Shown here one piece after another: positions 1 through 11,320 of a stretch of DNA of 64,000 nt (positions within the stretch are counted from its first letter, which is position 1; the number at the start of each line of letters is the position of its first letter). Source of the DNA: Apium graveolens (lineage: Eukaryota; Streptophyta; Magnoliopsida; Apiales; Apiaceae); assembly GCF_009905375.1 (NCBI RefSeq), contig NC_133656.1, forward strand, positions 239,538,415 to 239,602,414, written 5' to 3'. Position numbers and translations under genes: made by a program. The notes beneath the pieces are model-generated. The model was not told the origin of the DNA and did no database searches. It saw only the letters and a program-made list of their open reading frames with translations.

Positions 1-621
1 ATAAAATCTCAGGGACGACGATGGGGTAGCGCATGATGAGTTACTGCACAGGGCCTCCCAAATAATAGGGCCCCAACTTTTCATTTTAAAAATTAAATAG
101 AAATACAAATTTAATTCTTAAAAAAAATTGGTCAAGTTTTTCTTAAAAAATATAAGAAATTTGGATGAAATAAGAGAATTATATTCATTAGAGTTCTTAA
201 AAAAAATTTATGCTTTCATAATGTAAAAATTATATATAAAATTTTAATAACTATTTATGTTACTGATGCACTTATAAAAAATGAGTTTTTCCAAACTCAA
301 GTTATAGAAATTTTATTTACGAACAATTATGTCGTAACAAAGACTAAATGTTGATGATTATTTTGTTGCAAAATAATCTCTTCAAGTGAATATATCGAAA
401 TGTATTTGTGGTTTACAATGTATTTTTAATAATTGATTTTATTTAAAATCTGTTACTTGAATTTCTTATTAAAATAAATATTACAGACTCAATTTTGAAA
501 TTTCGCACAAAGCCCCTGTAAAATTCGGTAATATTTGAAACTTAAACTATTTCTTTACAATATTTAATATCTCATTTATATATTAAGATATTTATGTATA
601 TGTCTGGTGGCTGGACGCCGA
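1..621. other. AT-rich stretch, no gene recognised
   Basis: The sequence is AT-rich with no long reading frame and no repeat I can name. It precedes the phosphatase-like exon at about 622. Confidence 0.5.
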
Positions 622-765
622 AGCTAGTATTTTCTCGGAAGAAAATTTGGCAGATGAAATAATAGCAAGGTTATGTGATAAAATAAATGGAACGGTCCCG
701 TAACAAGTGTTTCTATCAAATCTGGAGATTCAGAGGCTTTGTGCAGCTGCTATTAAATTATGCTC
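622..765 (+). pseudogene. PP1-like phosphatase pseudogene, exon 1 remnant
   Basis: Read in the frame of the codons at 622, the translation has the spacing of the N-terminal helix region of type-1 Ser/Thr phosphatases: a D-x-I-I-x-R-L core, about ten residues later a Q-V-x-L-S stretch, then E-I-x-x-L-C. A TAA interrupts it just before Q-V at about 701. The rest of the phosphatase lies at 12714-14186 in the same orientation, and the junction falls where plant PP1 genes usually have an intron, just before the GDxHG motif. I infer this is exon 1 of one dead gene, now separated by the 10.4-kb retrotransposon and a long-TIR element. The similarity is short, so this call is less sure than that for the downstream exons. 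Confidence 0.55.
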
Positions 766-1075
766 TATCAGCCTGTGGCACAGTTGTGTAAACTTTCTTT
801 GAAAATCTCCTATTCCATTTTCTTTGTTAAAACGCCGAGTCTTTCCGGTTCTTATTTTAAAAGTTTTTAGCCAAAAGTTGACTTTAGTTTCAACCCAAGT
901 AGCTAGCTTTAGCATTTTGATTTGCAGTTATCACTTTGCATATGCTTAATTTAATTAAATAATACAAATCCAAGACTGCCTTGCATTATGGTTTCTTTAG
1001 TAGGGGCCATTAATTAAAATATATGATTGTCTTGGTTATATTTCCCTTTTATTACTTATGAGTATATCGTCACTG

Positions 1076-2105
1076 GGTTAAATCTCATATCTTATATTAA
1101 TCACTGAAGTGAAACCCATATATCAGAATCTTCATTATACTTATTGGGGTCTCTAATGTGGTAGCCGATAATGACACTCCTGTTAGTTTGACTAGTTGAT
1201 TTGACGGTAAAAGTTATAATGCTGATCTGGCTTTTACGTGGCTAGTGATTTGGATTCCACATGCTTATATGTATGTATATAATTATTTCCCCCATTATAC
1301 CAAAACATTAATTGCACATAGTTACATATATTAAAAAAATATATAACAGATTATGATAACGAACGAGTGATTCTAAGAATTGGTGTTGCTAACACCAGAA
1401 TAATAAAATAGGGTATTTCTAAACCATTTAAAAAATATTTAAACTAGGGACTAATTATTGTGAATTCCTTAAAAGATAATAAAATTATAAAAATTATTAG
1501 TTCTTTTCTTACAAATATTTGAAGTTTAGAATTTAAAATTTACCATAACCTTAACAAGAAAGGACAAATGGTTGTAATTTTTTTTAATAACGACGATATT
1601 TTTTCTTTTAAATTAAATAAGGACTGAGATTTTAAAAATATAATATGATTTCATTAATAAATTTTGAAAAATGGAGAGTTATAATAAATATTCATTCTGT
1701 TTAAATAATTTAAAAAGAAAGATTGAGAACTTAAAATAAAAAAAATTATTTTAATTTTAATATAAATTTTATACTTCTCTATGCTTAAAACACAAAATCA
1801 AAATACGGTGCATCCGATTTTTGCAGGTTTATGTTAATGACAGCCATAGATTACTGCAATTTTACTCATTGGCACTAGTGCCACATACATATGCATACAA
1901 ACAAAAATTATGACATGTGTAATCTAGTTAACGGTCAAGTAACAACCACCTTAGCCTCCGTTACTTTTACTGTCAAGTCAACTGGTCAACTAACGGAAGT
2001 ATCATTATCGGCTACTAAAATGATGCATTAGAGACCCGATAAGTATTGTCAAGATTTTGATATATGGGCTTAACTCTAGTGACCAATTTGAGATTTAACT
2101 TTACT
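1076..2105. mobile_element. long-TIR DNA transposon, non-autonomous (Mutator-like?)
   Basis: The left segment 1076-1225 is an imperfect reverse complement of about 1955-2105. Shared blocks include GTTAAATCTCA at the outer edge, CCCATATATCA, GGGTCTCTAATG and TAGCCGATAATGA. The inverted repeats are roughly 150 bp and enclose about 730 bp of AT-rich DNA with no transposase frame. Such long TIRs suggest a Mutator-like non-autonomous element, but I could not find a convincing 9-bp target duplication, so the superfamily is inference. Confidence 0.6.
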
Positions 2106-2266
2106 AGCCAGTTTGCCACTAGCTAATTGTACTTGCTTTTTTCTCGTTTAACCATCATTCTACCGCACATAAGCAGAATATACTATTTTCATTGCTTCTA
2201 AATCTATATATCCTTATTCAGAATTTTCATGTCACAACTTATGTTCTTTTTTGAATGTTCTATCAT

Positions 2267-2700
2267 TGTTGGTTATAGGCCCAATAAGGCCCATTGAACG
2301 AAGGCCCATTAAGCGGTTAAGCTACTGGGCCGAAGGACCTCCAGGCCCGCGTAACGAAGGCCCACGGAAGCCCAGGCCGAGGCCCACTACTCGCGGACCG
2401 TTGGACAGAACAAGGGACATAACGCCCCTTTTTTCCTCCCTCCTTAATGATTTGTAACGGATAAGCATTCATGGCAGGATTGGGTATAAAAACTCTTGTG
2501 AAGTAAGATAAAAAATACACACATTCTCAACACTCTACCCTTATATTACTACCCCACTTTTACAGCCAGATTCTGATTCTCACACCGGAGGTGAATCGGG
2601 GGTACAAACCCTCGCATTCTCTTCACTTTCAGGTACGACCGAAGTCATCTTCAATCTAGCCGAAGCCTGTTAACGCGACCGAAAGGATCTGGGCGTAACA
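2267..2700 (+). repeat. 5' LTR of the Tat-type element
   Basis: The 434-bp repeat matches 12250-12683. It contains a TATA box (TATAAAAA, about 2485) and ends in CA directly before the primer-binding site. It is rich in GGCCCA/GGCCCAT words, which resemble plant promoter elements (site II-like); that role is inference. Confidence 0.93.
2485..2492 (+). promoter_or_regulatory. LTR TATA box
   Basis: TATAAAAA lies about two thirds of the way along the 5' LTR, with an identical copy at about 12468 in the 3' LTR. Its place fits the U3/R boundary of the retroelement transcript. Confidence 0.6.
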
Positions 2701-2701
2701 T

Positions 2702-2720
2702 TTGGCGCCATCTGTGGGAA
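2702..2720 (+). other. primer-binding site of the Tat-type element
   Basis: TTGGCGCCATCTGTGGGAA begins within two bases of the 5' LTR end. It has the TGG start expected of a tRNA 3'-end complement. I have not assigned the tRNA. Confidence 0.6.
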
Positions 2721-2747
2721 ATACGAGAGTTACAAGTTGAGAAGACT

Positions 2748-4211
2748 ATGACAGAAATTCATGAGCATTCACCGCCACCTGGTTTCACCGACAAGGGACA
2801 ACCATCCTCCCTAGTCGACGAGGACGGGGTTATCACGCTAACCCCTGAAGAAGAGGGCTTACTCCTAAAGATCCAGGCAGAAAAGGCCGCAGAGAAGGGT
2901 AAGACCAAAGTTGATCAGATTGACAAAGAAGCGGAAGCGCGAGCCAAGAAAAGAGAAGCCGATGCGCTCCGGCTGAAAGCCCTGCAACTGCAGATGGAGG
3001 AAATTAAACTGCAAGAACGAGCCTTGAGGGAAGCGATGCGGGCTGAAGAGACCGGCGGAGCACATAAAGATAGAAGGGAACATAGGGCGTATGACGAAGA
3101 AGATGAGTCTGACTCTGATTCGCATCCCCGAAGGAAGAGGGCAAAGAAACCCTACTTTTCTGATTCAGATGAGGAGCCCGATGGATCCCGCCTCAGGCTC
3201 AATCGCTTAGAGAAGGCCCTGTTCGGTGATAGGAGGCCCGATCGAGAACCTGTTGTAACACAAGAGATTGAACTGTACCGACCCCCTCCGGGCGAAGAGA
3301 GACAATTCCCCAAGATGAGTGAGTTTAACGGGAAAGGGGACCCCGAGGACCACTGTGAAAAATATGAACTCCTGATGATTGGGATGGGCCACAACGATAT
3401 CATGCTGTGCAAAATGTTCTAGACTTATCTCAAAGGGTCTGGCTCGATGTGGTACAAATCCCTGAAGCCTCGGTCCATCGGGTCTTACGAGCAGTTGAAG
3501 AGGAAATTCTTAAAGTACTACTCGCACCTGTACCGAAAGGCGAAGGATACCGAAGCCTTGGTCCATTGTCGGCAGAGGGCGAATGAAGAGCTGGGGGATT
3601 ATCTCGCTAGGTTCAAGGAAGAAGCGGGGATGGTCACCAATCTGGATAAAATCAAAGCAATGGGCTTCCTAACGGCGGGGCTAGACCCCTATAAAGGTAA
3701 AAAGCTTCGCTCATCTCTTTACGATTTTCCCCCAAAATCCCTAAATGATATATATGTAAGAGGCGAGAATATTCGCCGAAAGATGGAAAGTATTGGGGGA
3801 TATAAAGACTCAAGAAGGGACGACCGATCAAAGCGAGCCGACAGATATGAGGGCTCAAGATCAGGATCTGACCGGAGGGATAGCAGAAAGGAAGGAAGGA
3901 AGGAAACGGATCGTGGGACCGAACGACGTCGAGATAGAGATTCGGCCGTGTTCACTCCTTTGAATGCGCCGATCTCCAAGATTCTCCATGAGATAAAGGG
4001 CAAACCAGGATTCGTTCGCCCCGCCAAGATGAAGGTCCCGAACCACAAGAAAAATCCCGATAAGTATTGTGACTATCACAGGGACAAGGGGCATAACACT
4101 GATGAATGCTATCACCTCAAGAAGCTCATTGAGCGCATGATCAAAGACGGCGAGCTTAATCAGTTCGTCCGAGATCTGAGAGATAGATTGGGGCCGAAGG
4201 AGAACCCATAG
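2748..4211 (+). pseudogene. gag of the Tat-type element, interrupted by TAG
   Basis: Two reading frames in the same phase (2748-3422 and 3447-4211) are separated only by a TAG at 3420. The N-terminal part is highly charged with Lys/Glu-rich coiled-coil character. The second part is a retrotransposon gag (capsid) domain, recognisable from the W-Y-K-S-L start, the Q-L-K-R-K-F-L helix and the conserved L-x-x-Y-x-x-R-F-K segment. An Arg/Asp-rich linker and a nucleocapsid-like motif follow at about 4066-4110 (C-x2-H ... G-H-x4-C), the variant typical of Tat-type gag. A second TAG at 4209 separates it from protease in the same phase. Product role: virus-like particle assembly and RNA packaging; this copy cannot make it intact without readthrough. 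Confidence 0.85.
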
Positions 4212-4247
4212 GAGGAAGTAGAGGCCGATGAGCCAGAGCGAAGGGAC

Positions 4248-4865
4248 ATGATACAGGGCGAAGTGAAAACTATATCTAGGGGAAGCATCCTGGATAAGGA
4301 TAGTAAGACAACAAAGAAGAAGTATGCCCGACAGGTGTACAATCTGTATCAATTCGGACAGGCAAAGCCCCACATGCCCATGACCTTCAGCACTGAAGAC
4401 TATGAGGATGTCATTCGCCCGCACGAGGACCCTCTGATCATCAATCCTATCATTGGGCAGAACAAGATATGGAAAGTGATGGTGGATACCGGCAGCTCGG
4501 CCAATATACTATTCCACAAAACCTACTGTAAGATGAACTTGGCAGGAGAGCAACTAGAGCCCTGTAACGAGGCTCCCCTTTATGCCATCGGAGGACATCC
4601 TATTCAGTTCGAAGGAACGATTACTCTTCCGGTCCTCCTGGGCAAGTTGCCGTATACCACCAAGAAACTGGTGAAGTTCTATGTGGTTCGGATTGAAAGC
4701 CCGTACAATGCAATATTTGGCAGGCCCTTCTTATCAACTTTCGAAGTAGTGGAGTCTATACCCCACCTCAAACTCAAGTTCCCAACTGAAAAAGGGGTGG
4801 GAGAAATGAGAGGCGATCAGAAAACCGCCCGAATCATAATGCTCGAGGACCTTGAGAAAGACTAG
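4248..4865 (+). pseudogene. aspartic protease region of the Tat-type element
   Basis: A 205-codon frame in the same phase as gag, bounded by TAG at 4209 and TAG at 4863. The catalytic motif D-T-G-S-S-A lies at about 4486, preceded by the V-M-V strand and followed by the I-x-G-R-P flap region near 4725, as in retropepsin-like retrotransposon proteases. The enzyme would cleave the gag-pol polyprotein. In intact relatives this is part of a continuous gag-pol frame, so the flanking stops are probably mutations. Confidence 0.85.
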
Positions 4866-4937
4866 GAGTACGAAGGGCCAGATGGAACCGGGAAGAGGAA
4901 GCGGGCAGAATCCGAACCCAGCGGAAGCCGGGAAACA

Positions 4938-6484
4938 TTGAACATCGAGCTGGAGAAATTTGGGGCTGATCTCTCAAGCCCAATTGTCGAACCCGCAGCA
5001 GAAACCGAAGAAGTGGAATTGTACGCGGGACATTCGAGAAAGATGGTCCGAATTGGAAAAAATATGGGGGCGGGTCTGAAGGCAAAGGTAATAGCTGTCA
5101 TCCGGCAATACCATGATGTGTTCGCCTGGGGGCCCGAAGATATGCCCGGATTGGATCCCAAGACGGCAACGCACTGCTTGAATGTGCAGCCTGAGGCCAA
5201 ACCGGTAAAGCAGAAGAAGAGGACATTTGCAGTCGAACGACAGAAGGTAATAGAAGCCGAAGTGGAAAAACTTTTAGAAGCCAAATTTATCGAGGAGATC
5301 GAGTATCCTGACTGGCTAGCCAATGTGGTGGTCGTGAAGAAGTCAAATGGGAAATGGAGGATGTGCGTGGATTACACTGATCTCAACAAAGCATGTCCGA
5401 AGGATCACTACCCTTTGCCTAACATTGACCAACTAATAGACGCAACGGCAGGATATGAGGTACTTAGTTTTTTGGACGCTTTTTCTGGTTATCATCAAAT
5501 TGCTATGAATGATAGGGATGTGCCCAAGACAGCGTTCATAACTCCGAAGGGGACTTATGCTTATATTAAAATGCCCTTCGGACTGAAGAACGCTGGAGCC
5601 ACATTCCAGCGAATGGTGAACAAGGTCTTTAAAGAGCAGATCGGGAGGAACATGGAAGCATACGTGGATGATATGATAGTGAAGTCACTATTCCGAGATC
5701 ATGCTAAAGACTTAAAGGAATGCTTTGAAACTCTCCGAAAGAACAACGTGAGGATTAATCTGAACAAATGTACCTTCGGAGTCTCTAGTGGAAAGTTTCT
5801 CGGGTACATGGTCAGCGCCCGGGGAATAGAGGCGAACCCGGAGAAGATCGAAGCAGTTATCAATATGGAACCTCCCAAATGCATCAGAGATATACAGAAA
5901 TTGACGGGCCGGCTTGCCGCCCTTCGGCGTTTCATTTCCCGGTCAGCCGAGAAAGCACTTCCCTTCTTCGCCGTGCTCAAAGGGTCAAAGAATTTTGAGT
6001 GGGGGCCCGAATGCCAAAAGGTGTTCGAAGAAGTAAAAGAATATTTGACAAAGGCACCACTCTTGATGAGGCCCGATCCGAAAGAAACTCTTCAGCTTTA
6101 TTTAGCTGTGTCCGACAGAACTCTAGGAGCCGTCCTTGTGAAAAAATATGAAGGTAATCAACATCCTGTGTTCTACGTGTCCCATGTCCTCAAGGACGCA
6201 GAGACAAGGTACCCCAACACCGAAAAATTCGTATATGGGTTGGTTATGGCCTCCCGAAAATTGTGACATTATTTCCAAGGCCGGACGGTCCAAGTTGTCA
6301 CCGACCAACCTCTGAAGAAGATTTTGACTAGGCCCGAAGCCTCTGGGAGAGTCGTAGCATGGTCCATCGAACTCGGGGAATTTGATCTCGAATATGTTCC
6401 CCGAACGGCAATTAAGGCCCAGGCTTTGGTCGACTTGTTGAATGCACATTCTCGGTTCCGAAGGATCTCTCGCCTAATGAACAA
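4938..6484 (+). pseudogene. reverse transcriptase and RNase H of the Tat-type element
   Basis: The 442-codon frame 4938-6266 carries the Ty3/gypsy reverse transcriptase. Its motifs include the F-L-D-A-F-S-G-Y-H-Q block (about 5470), the P-F-G-L-K-N-A block (about 5575) and the catalytic V-D-D (about 5665). The classical RNase H follows, starting near L-A-V-S-D (about 6100). A TGA at 6264 cuts the RNase H, after which the same frame stays open to a TAA near 6486. A frameshift then moves the reading frame before the second RNase H. The domain would copy the element RNA into DNA in the particle. The frame is the same as that of gag and protease. Confidence 0.9.
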
Positions 6485-6505
6485 CTAATCCGGATCCCAG
6501 GAAAG

Positions 6506-6900
6506 TGGAAGCTCTTTGTAGATGGGTCGGTAGCCGGAAAAAAGTGTGGGGCCAGCTTGATCTTCTCCAGCCCCGAGGGATTTGAAATATGCCAAGCCAT
6601 AAGGTTCGACTTCCCCTTGACAAATAATGAGGCCGAATATGAGGCCCTCCTCGCAGGAATGAAGCTTGCCCGAAGCCTCGAGGCGAAGCACCTAAGGGCC
6701 TTCAGCGACTCCATGTTGGTCGTGAAACACTTCACGGGGGAGTATGAACAAAGGGATCCCCGAACAAAAGCCTACGCTGCCAAGGTACGTGATGCTTCTT
6801 TATCATTTCAAACCTTTGAACTAAGTCAATTTGGCAGAGAGAACAATTCTAGGGCAGATGCCCTTTCCAGGCTAGCTTCGGCCGAGACACATAACTTAAC
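6506..6900 (+). pseudogene. second (archaeal-type) RNase H domain of the Tat-type element
   Basis: Starting at about 6506 a new RNase H fold is readable: a first Asp in F-V-D-G-S, then N-N-E-A-E-Y-E-A with its catalytic Glu (about 6625), then F-S-D-S with a catalytic Asp (about 6703), and R-A-D-A-L-S near the end (about 6855). This is the extra RNase H that marks the plant Tat lineage and lies between the ordinary RNase H and integrase. It is in a different frame from the reverse transcriptase and in phase with integrase. All expected acidic residues appear present. The domain is thought to supplement or replace the first RNase H, but its exact role is not settled. Confidence 0.85.
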
Positions 6901-8248
6901 TGGTTCTATTTACCTCACCGAAGCCAAGACACCTTCGATCGAGAAGAAAGAATGTCTAGAGATTCACCAGGGGAGCGACTGGATGACCCCCCTCAGGAAT
7001 TTTTTGGAGAAAGACATTCTACCACCCGGCCGAAAAGATGCGCTGAAAATTAAATACAGAGCATCGAGCTACACTATAATCAAGGGGTGGATGTATCGCC
7101 GATCAGTCAGTCAACCCCTTCTGCGCTGTTTGAACAACGAAGAACAGCAACAGGCTTTGGAGGCAGTACACGAAGGAATTTGCGGCGAGCACCTGGCTGG
7201 TCGGTCGCTCGCCTTTAAAATTCTGCGGCAGGGATTCTTCTGGCCCACTCTGAAGGAAGACGCCATCGACTATGCAAAAAGATGTGTACAATGCCAGCTG
7301 TTCTCCAATGTCCCAAATCAGCCTCCAGAAGAAATGACCTCTGTACTAAGCCCAATTTCATTCCCCGTATGGGCCGTGGATATAGTTGGCATACTGCCCA
7401 CTATCATGAAGCAAGCGAAATACTGTATAATCGTCATCGACTACATGACCAAATGGGTCGAAGCCCGTCCTCTGTCAACCATAACCGAAGAAGCCGTTAA
7501 AAAGTTGTTCCTGGAACAGGTCATTCTCCGGTTTGGCATTCCGAAAACCTGCATCTCAGATAATGGAACTCAATTCATTGGAAACAAATTCCGCAAGTTT
7601 ATGCACCACTTCGGTATTGAACAGAAATTTAGCTCAGTCGCCCACCCGCAAGGAAATGGGGCAATCGAGGCGGGGAACAAGGTGATATTCCTAGGGAATC
7701 AAGAAGAGGCTGGGCGAGGCCAAAGGAAGATGGGCGGAAGAACTCCCCTGGATCTTATGGGCCTACCGAACCACCCCCCGGACATCGACCGGAGAAACTC
7801 CTTTTAGAATGGCTTATGGCACCGAGGCCCTAGTTCCTTTTGAAGTGGCTTGGAATCATACCGAACCGAGACCTACAATGTGGAAACTAATAGCTTCGGG
7901 TTGAAGGTGAACGTAGACTTGCTGGAGGAAGAAAGAGAAGCCGCGCATCAAATGAATATGAGGTATTTACTGCAAACGGCACAACACTATGACTCCAATG
8001 TGAAGAAAAGGGCCTTCGGAGTAGGAGACCTAGTACTAAGGGAGTTGGCCGCATCCATGCCGGCCAAACAAGGAAAGCTCCAGCCTAACTGGAAAGGACC
8101 CTATAAGGTTATCGAGGTCGTTCGTCCTGGAACCTATAAGCTCGAAACGTTGTCAGGCGAAGCAATCAAAAACACTTGGCACTTAGTCGCCTTCAAAAAA
8201 TTTATCAGTAAGAAATTTCCTAAAAGTTTGTATTTGAATTATATGTGA
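6901..8248 (+). pseudogene. integrase of the Tat-type element, frameshifted
   Basis: The HHCC zinc-binding region is visible at about 7165-7300 (H in A-V-H-E-G, H in G-E-H-L-A-G, C-V-Q-C). The catalytic core shows Asp in A-V-D-I-V-G (about 7375), Asp in D-N-G-T-Q-F (about 7560) and Glu in I-E-A-G-N-K (about 7665). After the Glu the frame shifts by one near 7690-7700, giving a premature TAG at 7805, and returns to the earlier phase near 7850. The C-terminal portion then runs to a natural-looking stop at 8246. The C-terminal G-P-Y-K-V segment (about 8098) is typical of gypsy integrases. No chromodomain was recognised, as expected for Tat. The enzyme would insert the element DNA; this copy is broken. 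Confidence 0.88.
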
Positions 8249-8780
8249 AGAATGTAAACAATTTGACTAAATAAAGATGCATTTCCTGTCAAAATTTCTT
8301 TATTTATATGTGTTGCGGCCGACCGAGTATTATCTGAGGGCGATCCCGAAGAAGATAAACCCTTCGGCCGCCGTCCTTGTCTAATTTGTTAATTAAAAGA
8401 CATAAGGGGCAATCGCCCAAAAATCGAACATCACTACGGTATTATGACAACTTGAAATTGGTAAACACGAATTAAGGGCCTTAAGGGGCAATCCTAGAAT
8501 AACGCCCTATCATTCGTCTTAATCATTTATTATTAATGAGGCCCAAGGAACCCCTGTCTTGGGGCTATCAAAGGAAGAACATGGTCCTTCGGCCTCGATA
8601 ATGAAAAACTTTAATCCCAGGTTTAGGGGCGATCCCGAAGATGACCTGCTGATCTAGGGGCAATCGCCAAAAGATCAGCACCCATGTTCTCGCCTGAATT
8701 AAGTAAAAGGATTAACCGCCGAACTCACCTTCGGCCCTTAACCCTTGGGGTCGTAGGGGGTAAGAACACTTCGATAAAAT
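8249..8780 (+). other. non-coding spacer 3' of pol
   Basis: No reading frame of note. Short phrases such as AAGGGGCAATC and GGGGCGATCCCGAAG recur, suggesting old internal duplication. It lies between the integrase stop and the 59-bp tandem repeat, the hypervariable region of Tat-type elements. Confidence 0.6.
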
Positions 8781-9160
8781 CGTTGAGGCGAACGAAGCCG
8801 AAGATACGATTCATTTTATTATTGTTAATTTAACAAGATCGTTGAGGCAAATAAAGCCGAAGATACGATTCATTTTATTATTATTAATTCAACAAGATCG
8901 TTGAGGCGAATAAAGCTGAAGATACGATTCATTTTATTATTGTTAATTCAACAAGGTCGTTGAGGCGAATAAAGCCGAAGATACGATTCATTTTAAGATT
9001 GTTTAGGCAAATGAAGCCGAGGATACAATTCGATAAGTTCGTTAAGGCAAATGAATAAGCCGAAGATACGATTCATTTAATTTAAATTATTAAAATTGTT
9101 TAGGCAAATGAAGCCAAAAATACAATTCATTTTTCGTTAAGGCACCAATAATGCCGAAGA
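8781..9160 (+). repeat. 59-bp tandem repeat in the retroelement 3' region
   Basis: CGTTGAGGCRAAYRAAGCYG starts at 8781, 8840, 8899 and 8958, giving an exact 59-bp period for four copies. Each copy continues into GAAGATACGATTCATTTTA. Further shortened and degenerate copies (CGTTAAGGCAAATG, TTGTTTAGGCAAATGAAGCC) continue to about 9160. Tandem repeats in this position are known in Tat/Ogre-type elements and can seed satellite DNA. Confidence 0.9.
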
Positions 9161-9440
9161 GACGGTTCGTTTTTAAGGCGAACAATTAAACGCAGTCGGA
9201 CAATGCTAATGAAAAATAAAAGATGCATTAAAATATAAAACCTCGAAGGCTAGTTAAATTACAAAGAGTACCAACTACAAGGAGTACCAATTACAAAGAG
9301 TACCGATTACAAAAAATAGAAATACAGGAAGACGAACGAAGAATGTCGCTGCAAGAGTTGGGTACGACCATGGAAACACCAACGGAAAACTTCGCAACAA
9401 GATCATCTTCCGTCATGTCAAGCACCTTAGTGCTGAAGGT

Positions 9441-11320
9441 TTAGGCTTGACGGTCTTCATCCGAGAGCTCTTCGTCTTCGCCGGAGGAGACAGGAGGGAC
9501 TTCGACGGCTGGACGGCCGATAGGATCCTCCATGCTGTCGTCCAGCAACTGCTTATTGTCCCAGTTCAGGCCATGGGCCTTCTCCAGGACATAATCAGTG
9601 CCGAACTGGAAGCAGCGTTCCTCCGTCCGGTCCAGCTGCTTCTGCTTCTTCCGAAGCTCCTTTCGGGACCTCTTTAGCTGGACGTTCCGGTGGGAGATCC
9701 TCCGGTTCGCCCTATCCAGCTCAGTCTCCGACCGAGATCTATCCTTCTTCAGCTCAGCGACTTCTACCTCGTTCTGGGCTTTCACCTTTACAAGTTCCTC
9801 CTCGGCCGTCGTAGCCCTCCTCTCCAACTCCTTCATCTCGGCCATGCGAGTCTCCATATCCTTAACCTTATCCTCCACGGCTGCAGCCCAAGGGGCAGCC
9901 TGCAAAAGGACAACAAAAATATTACTAAAAGGTGCCGAAAGGAAAAAGATGGAAGAAAAATAGAAAGATTAAAAACGTACCAAGGAAAAGAAGGACAGAA
10001 GCTCCGTGCAGGCTTCGGTAGCAGAGGCCGAAGCAAAGGTCGGAAGATCGACCGGGAGCTGAAGGCCGTGGCATAAGTCCGAAGCCACCTCCTTCGTGGA
10101 TTTCCGGGCTGGGTACACAGTATGGTCGGACGTGAGCACGCCCCACCCCGGGAGATAAGAGCACACAATCCCCTCCTTGCTCCGGGTCCTCTTGGAAGGG
10201 TTCCCCTCTCCCATGTACTTCAGATCGTCCCCCTCCTCGGCCTCAGAAGCCGCTCGAGATTGATGGGGCGACGAAGGCTTCTCGGTCTGGGCCCTCTCGC
10301 CTGTGCCCTCCGAAGGATCAGGCGTAGCTCCCTTATCGGCAGCCTTCTTCGCCGCCTCTTCGGCCGCCCTCTTCTCGGCCGCCCTGGCCTTCTTTCTCTC
10401 GATCAGAGCCTCCCTTGAAGACACTGGAATAAGAAGGGAAAACAAGTCAGTCCAAGCATATATATAGTCGAATGCATAATAAGAAAAAGCAAATACAGGT
10501 GCTGGGACAAAACTAAAGAAAAGACCAAGGAAGAAGTTTTGTTACCCCCACCCCACAAGCTGAAGAGCCAGTCTTTGTCCCGAAACTCTCCGGGACCCAG
10601 TTTCTTCACATTGACGTCCACCAACGCCGTGTAATTTTCCTTCTCCTCCAAGGTCAAGCTCGGCATGAGAAGCAGTGCGGGGTTTACATCCCGCCAAACC
10701 GACATGGCCGCCAATCTTGGACCACTCACATAGCACCAATGAGTGTGAGTGGATTTATTGTTCGAATTGGTCGCCGTCCAATCAGGTCGCCCTGCCCGAC
10801 GGGCGATGGTGTAAAAACCATCACTCTTTGGATTCCTCCTAAAATCATAGTGATACCAGAATAGGCGAGTGCTGGGTGCGATCCCGGCGTGAAGACACCT
10901 GTTCTGAAAACAGTTAATATGGATAAACCCGTTCGGGTCCATTTGTCCGAGGGCGATACCCATCTGGAAGAAGAGGTGCTTGATCAGCTTCAACGGTGGC
11001 ACCCTCAAGCCACATTTGAAGGCCGCCTCCGAAATCCCTACGGCGCAGCCTCCATATCCATCCGGCACCCAGGGAGTGTCGTAGATCCTCTCGCCTTCCC
11101 TCGGTGCGTACAGCCAACAAAGCCCTCGAGGGACAGAGTAATCATCATACATCTGAACTACGCGCCCTTTTGTCAGTTCAGATCTGTTATTGGCTGCGGG
11201 ATAGTCGGCAGCCGAACCATATAGGGCCCGTCCCGTTCGCTCGGGGCGAATGGAAGACGTTCCCACCAAGCTGTTGGATAAGGGGTCCCAAGAATCTGGG
11301 GGACGGTCTGCTCGGTCCAT
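9441..11320 (-). CDS. antisense gene in the Tat-type element: gypsy-type transposon protein (PF04195-like) with coiled coil
   Basis: Three minus-strand coding exons fit together in phase: 11320-10546 (ends before GTAAC), 10423-9981 (preceded by TTCCAG, ends before GTACGT) and 9899-9441 (preceded by TTTGCAG, ends at a stop). Exon one ends in phase 1 and exon two completes the codon; exons two and three join in phase 0. The first exon has the pattern of the plant family called putative gypsy type transposon: a G-L-R-V-P-P start, then about ten residues later the M-D-P-N-G-F-I block. Exon two is Ala/Lys/Glu-rich with a basic S-K-R-T-R-S segment. Exon three is a long coiled coil with an acidic tail. 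The function of this family is unknown. The start at 11320 is the first Met after a possible acceptor and is uncertain. No stop interrupts these exons, unlike gag-pol in the same element. Confidence 0.75.

Noticed and set aside
3719..5323. Long minus-strand ORFs opposite gag and pol (3861-4424, 4862-5323)
   Set aside because: They are shadows of the sense frames, whose protease and reverse transcriptase motifs are clear.
9447..10418. Plus-strand ORFs over the antisense gene
   Set aside because: The minus strand has phase-compatible exons with splice sites; the plus-strand frames are Leu/Ser-rich shadows.
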